Shown: piece after piece, positions 9,050-19,971 of the stretch
Layout of the letters: the number at the start of each line of letters is the position of its first letter
Numbering within the stretch: position 1 is the first letter of the stretch
Notes under the pieces: model-generated
Seen by the model: the letters and a program-made list of their open reading frames with translations, nothing else
What the model was told of the DNA's origin: nothing
The model's database searches: none
Assembly: GCF_900105475.1 (NCBI RefSeq)
Contig: NZ_LT629777.1
Coordinates: 1,178,001 to 1,242,000, forward strand
Length of the DNA: 64,000 bases
Origin: Pseudomonas asplenii
GTDB taxonomy: Bacteria > Pseudomonadota > Gammaproteobacteria > Pseudomonadales > Pseudomonadaceae
Direction: 5' to 3'
Translations under genes and position numbers: made by a program

Positions 9050-11620
9050 TCAGGCGGGCTGAGCTACCGCGACAGCCGGTTGCAGCGGCAGCAGCGGCGC
9101 GTGGGGATCGGCCTTGACCGATGCACGCCAGGCATCCAGCCACTCGCCGTGGCCTTCGCTCCAGACCTGCGCATGCAGACGCGCCAGGGCGACCGGGTCG
9201 CTGAGCAGTTGCAGGCGGGAATGGTTGTCCAACGCCGCCGGACCGACTTTCAGCGCATGCCGCACACGCTCCACCCGCAGCCACTCGATCGGCTCGGCCT
9301 GACCGTGCCGGGAAGTTGCCAGGGCGCAGGCCAGGGCGTTCTGCCGCGGATCGACCACTGCACGGATGAAACCGTCGTTCAGCGCATGCCAGCGGTTTTC
9401 GTGGGTGTACTCATCGGTCGCCTGCAGTGCCTGGGGCGGGTTGTATTCCTCAGGGATGAGGAACAACTGCTCGTCCCTGGAACGCAAGCCCAGGTTGACC
9501 CGGCTGGAGATCACCGACACCGGGATCGACAGCATCAGCGAACCGACGATCGGCACCAGCCACCACAGGAAGCTCGGGTTCAGCCAGATCACCAGCAAGG
9601 CCCAGAGCGCGCCCAACAGGGTCTGCGGACCATGACGGCGCACGGCTTCGCTCCAGGATGTGGAGTCGTCGTCACGCTTCGGCGAGTTCCAGGTCGCGGC
9701 CCAGCCGAGAAACGCGGCGAGAACGAAACGGGTGTGGAAAATCATCCGCACCGGCGCCAGCAGCATGGAGAACAGCATCTCCAGCAGCATCGACACGGTC
9801 ACCTTGAACTTGCCACCGAACTCTTTCGCGCCCTTGGCCCAGATCAGGATGACGCTCAGCAGCTTGGGCAGGAACAGCAACACGATGGTGGTGGAGAACA
9901 ACGCCACTGCCTTGTCCGGATGCCATTGCGGCCACAGCGGATAAAGCTGGCGCGGCTCCATGAAGTACTGCGGCTCCATCAGCGTATTGACCGCCAGCAG
10001 CGCGGTCGACAGCACCAGGAAGAAGAACCACAGCGGTGCCGACAGATAGGACATCACGCCAGTGAGGAACACGGCACGGTGTACCGGGTGCATGCCCTTG
10101 ACCAGGAACAGGCGGAAGTTCATCAGGTTGCCGTGACACCAGCGACGGTCACGCTTGAGTTCGTCGAGCAGGTTCGGAGGCAATTCCTCGTAGCTGCCGG
10201 GCAGGTCGTAGGCAATCCACACACCCCAGCCGGCACGACGCATCAGCGCCGCTTCGACGAAGTCGTGGGACAGGATCGCACCGGCGAACGCGCCCTTGCC
10301 TGGCAATGGCGCCAGGGCACAGTGCTCGATGAAGGGCTTCATGCGGATGATCGCGTTGTGACCCCAGTAATGGGACTCGCCCAACTGCCAGAAGTGCAGG
10401 CCGGCGGTGAACAGCGGACCATAGACGCGGGTGGCGAACTGCTGCATGCGCGCATACAGGGTGTCCATGCCCGACGCACGTGGCGCGGTCTGGATGATCC
10501 CGGCGTCCGGCGTGGCTTCCATGAGGCGGACCAGGCTGGTCAGGCATTCGCCACTCATGACGCTGTCGGCGTCGAGCACTACCATGTACTTGTAGTCGCT
10601 GCCCCAGCGACGGCAGAAGTCGTCGAGGTTGCCGCTCTTGCGCTTCACACGACGGCGACGGCGACGATAGAAGATCTTGCCGAAGCCCGAGGCTTCACGG
10701 CAGACGTCCAGCCAGGCCTGCTGCTCGGCAACGCAGATATCGGTGTCGTTACTGTCGCTCAGGACGAAGAAGTCGAAACGATCCAGGTCACCAGTGGCCG
10801 CGACCGACTCGAACGTCGCCCGCAGGCCGGCGAACACCCGGGGGACATCTTCGTTGCAGATCGGCATGACGATAGCGGTACGCGCATCGGCCGGAATCGG
10901 CTCGCTGCCGGCGCTGGCGCCGGAGATACGGTACTTGTCATGCCCGGTGAGCAATTCGAGGAAGCCCATCAGGGCCGTCCAGAAACCGGCCGAGACCCAG
11001 CAGAACAGAATGCCGAACATCACCAGAATGCTGGTCTGCAGGGCATAGGGCAGCACTTGCTTGGCGGTCTGCAGGATCGGCTGGTGCAGGACTTCGTTGA
11101 GGTCGACGAACGACCAGCCCTGGTACGGCATGATGCCCTTCATATACCAGCCGGCAACGATAGTCTGGCCAAGCATCAGAATCAGCAGGATGTAGCGTCG
11201 GATCGAACCTACCGTACGCCAACGGGCATGAGGCAGCTCGCGCTTGTCATCCTTGGGTGCAGGCGGGTTGCTGCGCCCGGTCAGACGGCGCCAGCCGCGC
11301 ACCAGGATGTTGGTCCGCCAAGGTTCCGGCACAACCCGGGTCCGCCGGATCGGTGGCGTGGCCTTGAGGCGTACCCGACCGCTGGCATCGACCGAGAGCA
11401 TCTCGGCCTCTTCCAGTTCGGCGGCGCTGTCGAGGGTCAGGCGGCGACCCACCGAGGCTTGCGCAGCCTCGGCGGAGTCGACGGTCGGTTGTGCACCAAG
11501 ACGCTCATGCAGCTCGGCGAACGACTTGCAGCTCGCCAGCTCGGCGCGTTGCTCGGTACTGAGCGGCAGGTGCGCCAGGTACTCGGAAAGAGACTCTGGC
11601 TGGGCGATTGAATTACTCAT
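9050..11620 (-). CDS. opgH: Glucan biosynthesis glucosyltransferase H (OpgH/MdoH)
   Basis: An 856-residue inner-membrane family-2 glycosyltransferase that polymerises beta-1,2-linked glucose for osmoregulated periplasmic glucans. Two membrane spans occur around residues 140-225. The catalytic cytoplasmic domain has [25 protein letters not shown] (a DxD-type site), and the [12 protein letters not shown] motif. Further membrane spans follow in the C-terminal third. It overlaps the end of opgG by 8 bases, so the two are translationally coupled in the order opgG-opgH. Confidence 0.95.
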   Translation of the reverse strand: MSNSIAQPESLSEYLAHLPLSTEQRAELASCKSFAELHERLGAQPTVDSAEAAQASVGRRLTLDSAAELEEAEMLSVDASGRVRLKATPPIRRTRVVPEPWRTNILVRGWRRLTGRSNPPAPKDDKRELPHARWRTVGSIRRYILLILMLGQTIVAGWYMKGIMPYQGWSFVDLNEVLHQPILQTAKQVLPYALQTSILVMFGILFCWVSAGFWTALMGFLELLTGHDKYRISGASAGSEPIPADARTAIVMPICNEDVPRVFAGLRATFESVAATGDLDRFDFFVLSDSNDTDICVAEQQAWLDVCREASGFGKIFYRRRRRRVKRKSGNLDDFCRRWGSDYKYMVVLDADSVMSGECLTSLVRLMEATPDAGIIQTAPRASGMDTLYARMQQFATRVYGPLFTAGLHFWQLGESHYWGHNAIIRMKPFIEHCALAPLPGKGAFAGAILSHDFVEAALMRRAGWGVWIAYDLPGSYEELPPNLLDELKRDRRWCHGNLMNFRLFLVKGMHPVHRAVFLTGVMSYLSAPLWFFFLVLSTALLAVNTLMEPQYFMEPRQLYPLWPQWHPDKAVALFSTTIVLLFLPKLLSVILIWAKGAKEFGGKFKVTVSMLLEMLFSMLLAPVRMIFHTRFVLAAFLGWAATWNSPKRDDDSTSWSEAVRRHGPQTLLGALWALLVIWLNPSFLWWLVPIVGSLMLSIPVSVISSRVNLGLRSRDEQLFLIPEEYNPPQALQATDEYTHENRWHALNDGFIRAVVDPRQNALACALATSRHGQAEPIEWLRVERVRHALKVGPAALDNHSRLQLLSDPVALARLHAQVWSEGHGEWLDAWRASVKADPHAPLLPLQPAVAVAQPA

Positions 11621-13412
11621 CGGCAGGCAACTGGTAGCTCCAGGTCTCGGTCAGGACTTGTTCGGTCTTGGCCGGTTCCGGGGTGGTTGAGGCAGCCTCG
11701 GCAGCAGGCGCCGGGGCGTCTGGTTCTTTCTTGTCCTTGGACTTGTCTTTCTCCGAGGACTTGGCCGCGTCTTTTTCCTGAGCCTTGGCGACTTCCTTCT
11801 CATGCTTCTCATGAGTCCTGGCAGCGACCTTGTCGGCCTTGACCACCTGGGACGAAGCCTTGGCCGGCTCGGCGGTGACAATGTCCTTGACCAGCGCAGC
11901 GCGCAGTTCGGTGGACTTGCCCGGATCCTTGATCTTCAGACGCAGGGTCAGGCGCCAGCCCTGGGTTTCCGGGTTGTAACGCAGGCTGTTTTCGACCAGT
12001 TCGGCGTTGTCGCCGACACTGACCTGGCTACGCACCGGCGCATCTTCCGGCAGCGCCTTGAGGGACGGGCCCTCGAAGTCCACCAGATAGGCCACACTGC
12101 CGTCCGGCTGGCGGATCAGGTTCGATTGTTTGACGTCGCCGGTGGATTTCAGGGTCTGCTTGACCCAGGCGCTGTCCGGCGAATGCAGGGCCGCTTCGTC
12201 CAGGGTCCAGTGCATGCGATAGGCGAAGTTCATCGCCTCACCCGGCTGAGGGAGCTTTTCCGGGTTCCAGAAAGCCACGATGTTGTCGTTGGTTTCGTCG
12301 GCGGTCGGAATCTCTACCAGGTCGACGGTGCCCTTGCCCCAATCGCCCTTGGGCTCGATCCAGGCGCTCGGACGTTTGTCGTAACGATCGTCGAGGTCTT
12401 CATAGTGGCTGAAGTCACGACCGCGCTGCAGCAGGCCGAAACCACGCGGGTTCTCCACGGAGAAGTTGCTCACCGACAGGTGTTTCGGGTTGTTCAGCGG
12501 ACGCCACAGCCACTCGCCGTTACCGGCATGGATCGACAGGCCACTGGAGTCGTGCAGTTCGCGACGGTAGTTGAGAACTTTCGACGGCTGGTTGGCGCCG
12601 AACAGGAACATGCTGGTCAGCGGGGCCACGCCCAGCTTGCCGACCTTGTCGCGCAGGAACATCTGCGCCTTCACGTCGACGATGGTATCGGCGCCCGGAC
12701 GCAGGGTCAGACGGTAGGCACCCGTAGCACGTGGCGAATCAAGCAGGGCGAAGATCACCAGATGCTTGTCGGTCGGCTTGGGCTGCTGGATCCAGAACTC
12801 GGTGAAACGCGGGAATTCCTCACCGGACGGCAAAGCGGTATCGATCGCCATGCCACGGGCGGACAAGCCGTAGGCCTGGCCCTTGCCGACGACGCGGAAG
12901 TAACTCGCGCCGAGCATGGTCATGATCTCGTCCTGCTTGTCGGCCTTGTTGATCGGATAAAGCACGCGAAAGCCCGCATAACCCAGCTGTTCGGTGGTTT
13001 TCGGATCGAACTTCAGGTCGCCGAAATCGAAACGGTTCGGGTCGTACTTGATCTCCGAGACTTCGTTGGCGGTGATTTCGTTGATTTTCACCGGTGTGTC
13101 GAAATGCATGCCCTGGTGATAGAACGACAGCTTGAACGGCGTTTTCTGATCGGCCCACTCGGCCTTGTCGGTCAGGAAACGGATTTTCTGGTAGTCCGCG
13201 AACTTCATCTCACGAAATTCATTCGGCAGATTGCTGCGCGGAGCTTCGTACTTCTGCCCGGCCAGGGTCTTCGCCTTGGCCGCCACATCGTCCAGGTTGA
13301 ATGCAAAGAGTTGGCCGGCACTGAGCAGACAAAACAGTGCAGAACCCGTCACCAGTGCTTTCTTCAACCCTTTGGCAGTCAATTTTGGTGCATTACAGGG
13401 ACTAACAATCAC
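11613..13412 (-). CDS. opgG: Periplasmic glucan biosynthesis protein OpgG/MdoG
   Basis: A 599-residue periplasmic beta-sandwich protein of the OpgG/OpgD family, needed to release and branch osmoregulated periplasmic glucans. The likely start is GTG at 13412 ([10 protein letters not shown]), which gives a signal peptide cleaved after about residue 37 ([10 protein letters not shown]). A longer ATG start ten residues upstream would disrupt the signal. An unusual feature is a Lys/Glu/Ala/Pro-rich low-complexity segment of about 70 residues (about 515-585), placed just before the final strand [14 protein letters not shown]. The length thus exceeds enterobacterial OpgG. Confidence 0.94.
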   Translation of the reverse strand: MIVSPCNAPKLTAKGLKKALVTGSALFCLLSAGQLFAFNLDDVAAKAKTLAGQKYEAPRSNLPNEFREMKFADYQKIRFLTDKAEWADQKTPFKLSFYHQGMHFDTPVKINEITANEVSEIKYDPNRFDFGDLKFDPKTTEQLGYAGFRVLYPINKADKQDEIMTMLGASYFRVVGKGQAYGLSARGMAIDTALPSGEEFPRFTEFWIQQPKPTDKHLVIFALLDSPRATGAYRLTLRPGADTIVDVKAQMFLRDKVGKLGVAPLTSMFLFGANQPSKVLNYRRELHDSSGLSIHAGNGEWLWRPLNNPKHLSVSNFSVENPRGFGLLQRGRDFSHYEDLDDRYDKRPSAWIEPKGDWGKGTVDLVEIPTADETNDNIVAFWNPEKLPQPGEAMNFAYRMHWTLDEAALHSPDSAWVKQTLKSTGDVKQSNLIRQPDGSVAYLVDFEGPSLKALPEDAPVRSQVSVGDNAELVENSLRYNPETQGWRLTLRLKIKDPGKSTELRAALVKDIVTAEPAKASSQVVKADKVAARTHEKHEKEVAKAQEKDAAKSSEKDKSKDKKEPDAPAPAAEAASTTPEPAKTEQVLTETWSYQLPADE

Positions 13413-13678
13413 GAGCAACCCTCGCCGAAAACAGATCAAAAAACCAACGGCTAGCTATCTATTCGCCAGGTTGGCGAGCATTGTTCCGACTCCACTGGGG
13501 CGAAATGATTCCCCAAACGATGTCGGACAAGTCTCTACCTAATTCAAAATGGGCCAACGAACGCTGATCCCCGTAGCGCGCGATTATCTAGTAGGCGGCG
13601 TTACAACGCATCAGGCGAAGCAAAGTATTTATCGACAAAACACTCTGTTTTCAGCCCGATACGTGGTTTTTTTCACTT

Positions 13679-14116
13679 TCAGGTCTGTAACAGGAAGGTT
13701 ACCGGGCCATCATTGACCAGATGAACCTTCATATCCGCCCCGAAACATCCCGTCGCCACCTGACCATGCAACCTCTGCGCCTGTGCCACCACGTAGCCGA
13801 AAAGCTCCTCGGCCAGCGCCGGTGGCGCTGCCGTGGAAAAACTCGGGCGTAGTCCGCTGCGGGTATCGGCGGCCAGGGTGAACTGCGACACCAGCAGCAA
13901 CCCGCCGCCGGTATCCGCCAGGGACAGATTCATCTTGCCCTGGAGATCGCTGAACACCCGATAGTTAAGCAGCTTATGCAGAAGTTTGTCGGCATTGGTG
14001 CGGGTATCTTCAGGCTCGACCGCCAACAGCACCAGCAAACCCTGATCGATGGCCCCGACCACCGCCCCATCCACCTCGACCCTCGCGCCACTGACACGCT
14101 GCAACAGGCCCCTCAT
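13679..14116 (-). CDS. dtd: D-aminoacyl-tRNA deacylase
   Basis: A 145-residue enzyme that hydrolyses D-amino acids (and misattached glycine) from tRNA. The two signature motifs are present: [12 protein letters not shown] near residues 78-89 and NDGPVTF near the C terminus, which carries the Gly-cisPro selectivity motif. The ATG at 14116 overlaps the pip stop (ATGA), so dtd is the distal gene of a pip-dtd pair. Confidence 0.94.
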   Translation of the reverse strand: MRGLLQRVSGARVEVDGAVVGAIDQGLLVLLAVEPEDTRTNADKLLHKLLNYRVFSDLQGKMNLSLADTGGGLLLVSQFTLAADTRSGLRPSFSTAAPPALAEELFGYVVAQAQRLHGQVATGCFGADMKVHLVNDGPVTFLLQT

Positions 14117-15084
14117 GCTTCTTCTGGGGGCAGGTCGAGCAGGCGTCGCGCCATCTGGTCCGCGGCACGCACCAGCGCATCGGTGATCCCCGGTTCCGAA
14201 GCCGCGTGGCCGGCATCGCGAATCACCTGCAGTTCGCTGTTCGGCCAGGCCTGGTGCAACGCCCAGGCGTTGTCCAGCGGGCAGATGGCATCGTAGCGAC
14301 CGTGGACGATCACGCCAGGCAGATGGGCGATCCGATCCATGTCGCGAATCAGCTGATCGGGCTCGAGGAACGAGTTGTTGGTGAAGTAGTGACACTCGAT
14401 CCGGGCAATCGACAAGGCCCGCTGCGGCTCGGAGAAGCGATCGACCACCAGCGGGTTGGGCCGCAAGGTCGCGGTCCGCCCTTCCCACAGCGACCACGCC
14501 TTGGCCGCGTGCATCTGGGCGATCTGGTCGTTGCCGGTCAGGCGCTTGTGGAAGGCCGTGAGCAGGTCATCGCGCTCCTCCGGCGGGACGGGCGCCACAT
14601 AATCCTGCCAATAGTCCGGAAACAGACGGCTGGCACCACTCTGGTAGAGCCATTGGACATCCTGCGTACGCGCCAGGAAGATCCCCCGCAGGATCAGCCC
14701 ATGGACCCGCTCGGGATGAGTCTGCGCGTAGGCCAGCGCCAGGGTCGAACCCCAGGAGCCGCCGAACAGCACCCATTTGTCGATACCCAGGTGCTCACGA
14801 ATCCGCTCCAGGTCTGCCACCAGGTCCCAGGTGGTGTTGTTTTCAAGACTCGCATGGGGTGTCGAGCGACCGCAGCCACGCTGATCGAACGTCACGATGC
14901 GATAAAGGTTGGGGTCGAAATAACAACGACTCTGGGCATCACAGCCGGCACCCGGGCCGCCATGGATGAACACCACCGGCAAGCCCTCGGGCGAACCACT
15001 TTCATCGACGTACAGCACATGCGGCTGATCCACGGCCAGATCGTGCCGGGCGTAGGGTTTGATCTGCGGGTACAAAGTCTGCAT
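14113..15084 (-). CDS. pip: Proline iminopeptidase
   Basis: A 323-residue alpha/beta hydrolase that removes N-terminal proline from peptides. The oxyanion motif HGGPGAG is near residue 42, FDQRGCGRS near residue 70, the nucleophile elbow [14 protein letters not shown] near residue 108, and the catalytic His in DAGHAASEP near the C terminus. The ATG at 15084 ([11 protein letters not shown]) has GGAG seven bases upstream and matches family starts; an upstream in-frame ATG at 15111 lacks good spacing. The upstream region (15085-15355) is a divergent promoter region shared with the next gene. Confidence 0.93.
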   Translation of the reverse strand: MQTLYPQIKPYARHDLAVDQPHVLYVDESGSPEGLPVVFIHGGPGAGCDAQSRCYFDPNLYRIVTFDQRGCGRSTPHASLENNTTWDLVADLERIREHLGIDKWVLFGGSWGSTLALAYAQTHPERVHGLILRGIFLARTQDVQWLYQSGASRLFPDYWQDYVAPVPPEERDDLLTAFHKRLTGNDQIAQMHAAKAWSLWEGRTATLRPNPLVVDRFSEPQRALSIARIECHYFTNNSFLEPDQLIRDMDRIAHLPGVIVHGRYDAICPLDNAWALHQAWPNSELQVIRDAGHAASEPGITDALVRAADQMARRLLDLPPEEA

Positions 15085-15355
15085 CACGCGCTCCGTAAGG
15101 GTCGGGGTCATCCTTAGTGGCGAGTGTGGCCACCAGGGGGACTTCTTTGATTCTGCCGTCCGGCATCATAAACCCGAATCATGCAAACGGCATGTCCTTG
15201 TCAACAGTAAGGTTGCCGCCCGCGCGCTGCTGGCAACTAACCGTTCGGTCAGTGTTCAATTCGGTTCAATAAACGTTTCAATAAGAAAAGTAGAACCGAG
15301 CGGCAGGAGCCGCTTCCCACCGGCTGCCAGAGCCAGAAAAGACAGGGAGTTCCGA

Positions 15356-16276
15356 ATGAGCCAGTACCGTTTGCCCGACCTGCTTCGCTACCCGGAAAAA
15401 GCCGTTATCGTCGCCGACAACGAAATGTTCATCCGGGCTCTGCGCGAACTGGGACTGGAAGCCAGCTACCTGGGCAGCCTGCACAGGCTGCCCGAACAGA
15501 GCCTGGCGTTTTCCTTCACTCCCCAGGGAGCCCGACAGCTCTATCTGCAAGCGGCGCGCACCCGCTACAAGCAGACTCTGTTGTGTCCGCTGCATGCCTT
15601 CGATACCCGGCTGGAAAACGCGCTCTACAGCCTGATGCTGTTACTGCGCTGCGACTTCTGCGACTGCCTAGAGCGCCAGCAGCATTATCTGGCACAACTC
15701 GACGGCCTGCGTCGCGTGCACCTGACCAGTGCCAGTAGCCGGGGCGAAGTCCGGCTCAACGACAAGTGCGCCCCCTATGCCCTGACCCGGGAAGAAATCG
15801 GCGACAGCTTCGTGCTCTCGGTCACCGAACTGTTCGAAGTGCACTACGCCCACATGAAGCCCGACAGTCCGGATATCTTCCAGGTCAGCGGTGTGCTGCA
15901 CGTCAGTGGTCTGCTGCTGTCACGGGCCAGCCGAGCACGCCCCTTGCCGGACGGAATAAGGAACGACATGCGCAGACTGGCCGAGCAGGTCGGCCATCAT
16001 GACGCCTGGTTGCGGATCGAACATAACCGGGTCCGCTCGTTCAAGGTCGCGGGGGAGGAATACCTCGCCTTGCTCGACCAGGCCGCCGGACAGCGCGGCC
16101 TGTATCTGAGCGAGTTCGCCATCGGGGTGAATGACGCCATCGGGCCGAACATCAACTACAGCCACAATTCGCCGATGAACGAAGGTATCAAGGGCGTGCA
16201 TGTGGCCCTGGGAGATGGGGTCAACGGTTATCACATCGACTTCCTCTGCCCGGGAATCGATGTACTACCCGGTTGA
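15356..16276 (+). CDS. Conserved hypothetical protein, 306 residues
   Basis: I do not recognise a characterised family. The protein is soluble with no signal peptide or membrane span. Residues 14-21 (EKAVIVAD) could form a nucleotide-fold first strand. A short cysteine cluster C99-x2-C102-x-C104 follows a leucine-rich helix and could bind metal, but the motif is too brief to assert. The C terminus ends GVNGYHIDFLCPGIDVLPG. A GGGAG ribosome site precedes the ATG. It is divergent from pip and convergent with hutG. I recall homologues of similar size in other Pseudomonas near hutG, annotated only as hypothetical. Confidence 0.75.
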   Translation: MSQYRLPDLLRYPEKAVIVADNEMFIRALRELGLEASYLGSLHRLPEQSLAFSFTPQGARQLYLQAARTRYKQTLLCPLHAFDTRLENALYSLMLLLRCDFCDCLERQQHYLAQLDGLRRVHLTSASSRGEVRLNDKCAPYALTREEIGDSFVLSVTELFEVHYAHMKPDSPDIFQVSGVLHVSGLLLSRASRARPLPDGIRNDMRRLAEQVGHHDAWLRIEHNRVRSFKVAGEEYLALLDQAAGQRGLYLSEFAIGVNDAIGPNINYSHNSPMNEGIKGVHVALGDGVNGYHIDFLCPGIDVLPG

Positions 16277-16310
16277 CCGAGCGCAACACAAGATAGCCGG
16301 CTCGTTTCAT

Positions 16311-17114
16311 TCAACGCCCGTAATGCTCACGCCCCCAGGCCAAGAGGCCCTGCAACAGTTCCTTGAGCACCACGCGGGTCGGCTCGGCCAGATCGCTGCG
16401 GTAGTTGAACGGCTCGAACTCGTCCATGTAGTTGCACTGTCCCAGCTCCAACTGCACGGCATGGATATCGCCGGCCGGATTACCGTAGTGACGGGTGATA
16501 TGGCCGCCTTTGAAACGGCCGTTCAGCACGTGGCTGTAGGCGGGATACCCGGCACAGATGGCTTCCAGGCGCGACGCCAACTGCGCATCGCAACTGGCAC
16601 CGTTGAAGGTGCCGAGATTGAAGTCCGGCAACTTGCCGTCGAACAGGTGTGGAATCACCGAACGGATCGAATGGGCATCGAACAGCAGTGCATAACCGAA
16701 CTCGGCCTTGAGCCGCGCCAGTTCCTCCTGCAACGTGCGGTGATACGGCATCCACACCTGCTCCAGGTAGCTGGCCCGTTCCTCGGCGGACGGCTCACGG
16801 CCCTCCAGGAACAGCGGTACGCCGTCGAACAGCGTCGCCGGATAGAGCCCGGTGGTGGCGCCGGCATACAGCGGCTTGTCGTCGGACGGGCGGTTGAGGT
16901 CGATGACAAAGCGCGAGTATTCGGCCGCCAGGGTGCTGGCGCCCAGCTCCTCGGCAAAGTCATAGAGTCTGGGGATATGCCAGTCGGTGTCCGGCAGGCT
17001 GCGGGCCTCGGGGATCAGCCCATCGCGGACCGCCGGAGTGGTTTTCAGCCCGGCGTGGGGCATGCTGATCAGCAGCGGCACGCGGCCTTTCTTGAAACTC
17101 AGGACGTTATCCAT
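16311..17114 (-). CDS. hutG: N-formylglutamate deformylase HutG
   Basis: A 267-residue zinc amidohydrolase of the N-formylglutamate amidohydrolase family. It performs the last step of the five-step histidine pathway, giving glutamate and formate. Family features include LISMPHAGL near residue 16, DTDWHIPRLYDFA near 42, FDAHSIRSVIP near 145, and NGRFKGGHITRHYG near 200. The ATG at 17114 lies seven bases after AGGAG; the GTG two codons upstream is less well placed. It is the last gene of the long hut operon, ten bases after hutI. With hutF present, this cluster encodes the formylglutamate branch. Confidence 0.94.
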   Translation of the reverse strand: MDNVLSFKKGRVPLLISMPHAGLKTTPAVRDGLIPEARSLPDTDWHIPRLYDFAEELGASTLAAEYSRFVIDLNRPSDDKPLYAGATTGLYPATLFDGVPLFLEGREPSAEERASYLEQVWMPYHRTLQEELARLKAEFGYALLFDAHSIRSVIPHLFDGKLPDFNLGTFNGASCDAQLASRLEAICAGYPAYSHVLNGRFKGGHITRHYGNPAGDIHAVQLELGQCNYMDEFEPFNYRSDLAEPTRVVLKELLQGLLAWGREHYGR

Positions 17115-17124
17115 AACCACTCTC

Positions 17125-18330
17125 CTAGATCAGTACTTCGATACCGTGGCGGACCACGCGTTTTTCCAGGTCGCCGCCCAGCCAGTAGGCCAGGTCCGCC
17201 GGCCGGTCGATCTGCCAGGCGACAAAATCGGCGACCTTGCCGACCTCCAGCGAGCCATGGGTGGCGCCCATGCCCAGCGCCGTGGCGGCGTGCAGGGTGA
17301 CCCCGGCCAGGGCCTCCTCCGGCGTCATGCGAAACAGCGTGCAGGCCATGTTCAACATCAGCCGCAGCGACAGGCCCGGCGAGGTCCCGGGGTTGAGGTC
17401 AGTGGCGATGGCAATCTTCACCCCGTGCTTGCGCAAGGCATCCATCGGCGGCAACTGGGTCTCACGCAGGAAATAGAAAGCACCGGGCAGTAATACCGCC
17501 ACCGTGCCCGCCGCCGCCATGGCGATGACATCTTCCTCGGTCATGAACTCCAGGTGATCGGCCGACAGCGCCTGGTAGCGCGCCGCCAGGCTCGAGCCGT
17601 GCAACGAGGACAACTGCTCGGCATGCAGTTTCACCGGCAGGCCCAGGCGCTGCGCAACCTTGAACAGCCGCTCGACCTGGGCCGGGGAGAACGCCAGGTA
17701 CTCGCAGAACGCATCCACTGCATCCACCAGCTCCTCGGCCGCCAGGGCCGGGAGCATGTCGTTGCAGATATGCTCGATATAGTCGTCGCCGCGATCCTTG
17801 TATTCCGGGGGCAACGCGTGGGCAGCCAGGCAGGTGGTGCGCACGCTGACCGGCAGCTCGGTACCCAGGCGGCGAGCCACCTTGAGCATCTTGCGTTCGT
17901 TTTCCAGATCCAGACCGTAGCCGGACTTGATCTCGACGCTGGTCACGCCATCGCGCAGCAGGCAGGTCAGACGCTGCCGGGCACTGGTGAACAGTTGCTC
18001 CTCGCTGGCCGCGCGGGTCGCCCGCACCGTGCTGGCGATGCCGCCGCCGGCGGCGGCGATCTCGGCGTAGCTGACACCCTGCAGGCGCTGTTCGAATTCA
18101 CCGCTGCGGTTGCCGCCGAACACCGTGTGGGTGTGGCAGTCGATCAGCCCCGGCGTCACCCAGGCCCCGCCCAGATCGTTGACCTGTGGATAATCCGCAG
18201 CCGGCAACTCGGCGCGTGGGCCGATCCAGTCGATCTTCGATGCCACGGTCACGATGGCGGCATCCTCGATGATCGAGTAGGTGCCTTGGGCCATGCTTGC
18301 GACGTGACAGTTCTGCCAGAGCGTTTTCAT
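17125..18330 (-). CDS. hutI: Imidazolonepropionase HutI
   Basis: A 401-residue metal-dependent amidohydrolase that opens imidazolone propionate to formimidoylglutamate. Metal and substrate motifs are [15 protein letters not shown] near residue 64, [11 protein letters not shown] near 130, [16 protein letters not shown] near 235, and [12 protein letters not shown] near 305. Length is normal. It lies 16 bases after the permease gene and 10 before hutG, so it belongs to the same transcript. Confidence 0.96.
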   Translation of the reverse strand: MKTLWQNCHVASMAQGTYSIIEDAAIVTVASKIDWIGPRAELPAADYPQVNDLGGAWVTPGLIDCHTHTVFGGNRSGEFEQRLQGVSYAEIAAAGGGIASTVRATRAASEEQLFTSARQRLTCLLRDGVTSVEIKSGYGLDLENERKMLKVARRLGTELPVSVRTTCLAAHALPPEYKDRGDDYIEHICNDMLPALAAEELVDAVDAFCEYLAFSPAQVERLFKVAQRLGLPVKLHAEQLSSLHGSSLAARYQALSADHLEFMTEEDVIAMAAAGTVAVLLPGAFYFLRETQLPPMDALRKHGVKIAIATDLNPGTSPGLSLRLMLNMACTLFRMTPEEALAGVTLHAATALGMGATHGSLEVGKVADFVAWQIDRPADLAYWLGGDLEKRVVRHGIEVLI

Positions 18331-18346
18331 CCGGGGCCTCCGTGGG

Positions 18347-19756
18347 CTATCGATGAGACAGGGAAGGTTCTTCTGCGAGCTGTGCCGCCTGGGCCGCCAC
18401 CGGCTTGACCCAGATCAGGTACGCCAACACCAGCAGGCCGATCCACACCGCACCGACGATCAGCGCCGGACGGCTGTCGGGGAACCAGCCCAGCACGCCG
18501 AAAATGAAGACCATGAAGGTAATGGCGGCGATCGGCGCATAGGGCCAGAACGGTACGGGGAACTTGAGCTGCGCGGCTTCCTCACGGCTCATCGAACGAC
18601 GCATCGCGACCTGGGTGATCAGGATCATGATCCACACCCAGACCGTGGCGAAGGTGGCGATCGAGGCGATCAGCAGGAACACGTTTTCCGGGATCAGGTA
18701 GTTGAGCAGCACGCCGCCGAGCAGCGCCGCGCCCATCACCACCACGGTCATCCACGGCACGCCGACGCGCGACAACTTGGCAAAGGCCTTGGGCGCCTGG
18801 CCTTGCTGGGCCAGGCCGTACATCATGCGGCCAGCGCCGAAGATATCGCTGTTGATCGCCGACACCGCCGCCGAGATCACCACGATATTGAGCAAGGTCG
18901 CCGCCGAGCCGATCCCCAGGTTCTGGAAGATCTGCACGAACGGGCTGCCCTGGCTGCCGATCTGCGGCCAGGGGTAGATGGACATCAGGACGAACAGGGT
19001 CAGCACGTAGAACAGCAGGATACGAACCGGCACCGCATTGATCGCCTTGGGAATGACCCGTTGCGGGTCACGGGCTTCACCGGCGGTGACGCCGATGATC
19101 TCGATGCCGCCAAAGGCGAACATCACCACCGCGAACGAGGCGATCATTCCGGCTGCGCCATTGGGCATGAAGCCGCCATGGTTCCACAAATTGCCGACAC
19201 CGATCTCGGCCGCCGGCGTCGCCGTGCTGATGCCGAAGAACATGATGCCGAGGCCGCCAAGAATCATCGCGATAATCGCCCCGACCTTGAGCAGTGACAG
19301 CCAGAACTCCATTTCACCGAAGACCTTCACCGCGCACAGGTTCAGCGCACCGATGAAGAACACAATGCCCAGGACCCAGATCCAGCGGTCGACTTCGGGG
19401 AACCAGAAGCCCATGTAGATACCGAAGGCGGTGACGTCGGCGAGGCCGACGATGACCATCTCGAAGGCGTAGGTCCAGCCGAGGATAAAGCCCGACATCG
19501 GACCGACGTAGGTGCTGGCGTACTGGCCGAACGAGCCGGACACCGGGTTATGCACCGCCATCTCGCCGAGGGCGCGCATCACCATGAACACCGCGGCACC
19601 ACCGATCAGATAGGCCAGCAGTACGGCCGGGCCGGCCATCTGGATGGCCGAGGCGGAACCATAGAAAAGCCCTGTACCGATGGCGGAACCCAGGGCCATG
19701 AAGCGAATGTGTCGGGCGGAAAGCCCGCGTTTCAAACCGTTGACTGGCTGTTGCAT
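18347..19756 (-). CDS. hutT: Histidine permease of the amino acid-polyamine-cation family (HutT)
   Basis: A 469-residue permease with about twelve membrane spans. The first span carries [20 protein letters not shown], the consensus of the AAT subfamily of APC transporters (HisP/ProY/LysP-like). Its place between hutH2 and hutI matches the gene called hutTh in P. fluorescens SBW25 from memory, so histidine uptake is the most likely job. It starts 215 bases after hutH2 ends, and that gap holds a strong hairpin. Confidence 0.87.
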   Translation of the reverse strand: MQQPVNGLKRGLSARHIRFMALGSAIGTGLFYGSASAIQMAGPAVLLAYLIGGAAVFMVMRALGEMAVHNPVSGSFGQYASTYVGPMSGFILGWTYAFEMVIVGLADVTAFGIYMGFWFPEVDRWIWVLGIVFFIGALNLCAVKVFGEMEFWLSLLKVGAIIAMILGGLGIMFFGISTATPAAEIGVGNLWNHGGFMPNGAAGMIASFAVVMFAFGGIEIIGVTAGEARDPQRVIPKAINAVPVRILLFYVLTLFVLMSIYPWPQIGSQGSPFVQIFQNLGIGSAATLLNIVVISAAVSAINSDIFGAGRMMYGLAQQGQAPKAFAKLSRVGVPWMTVVVMGAALLGGVLLNYLIPENVFLLIASIATFATVWVWIMILITQVAMRRSMSREEAAQLKFPVPFWPYAPIAAITFMVFIFGVLGWFPDSRPALIVGAVWIGLLVLAYLIWVKPVAAQAAQLAEEPSLSHR

Positions 19757-19819
19757 GACTCGTCCTTAATTATTCTTATCGGTACGGATCGACAAGAATC
19801 AGACTTGGGGGCGAAGGTC

Positions 19820-19839
19820 TTGCGGCCACCTGGCCGCAA
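19820..19839. other. Intercistronic hairpin in the hut operon
   Basis: TTGCGGCCA at 19820-19828 and TGGCCGCAA at 19831-19839 form a perfect 9-bp inverted repeat around two bases. It sits in the 215-base gap between hutH2 and hutT. On the transcribed strand no U-run follows, so it looks like an RNA-processing or stability element rather than a terminator. Confidence 0.45.
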
Positions 19840-19971
19840 AAAGGGGTCGCAGAGTACCCAACCCGACCCGCTCAGGCAAAAAGCATCTGCCCGGTGGCAG
19901 CCGGAAACCACTCTGCCACCCACCTGCACCTACAGGTCTGTGCCCTTCCCAAGTCTGTTCCTGGGTAACGC

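Noticed and set aside
9080..11611. 843-codon plus-strand frame opposite opgH
   Set aside because: It is a by-product of GC-rich codon bias on the other strand. The translation is Gln/Arg/His-rich without any domain, whereas opgH is unmistakable.
11802..13454. 550-codon plus-strand frame opposite opgG
   Set aside because: It is an antisense shadow. OpgG on the minus strand has signal peptide, family motifs and operon coupling.
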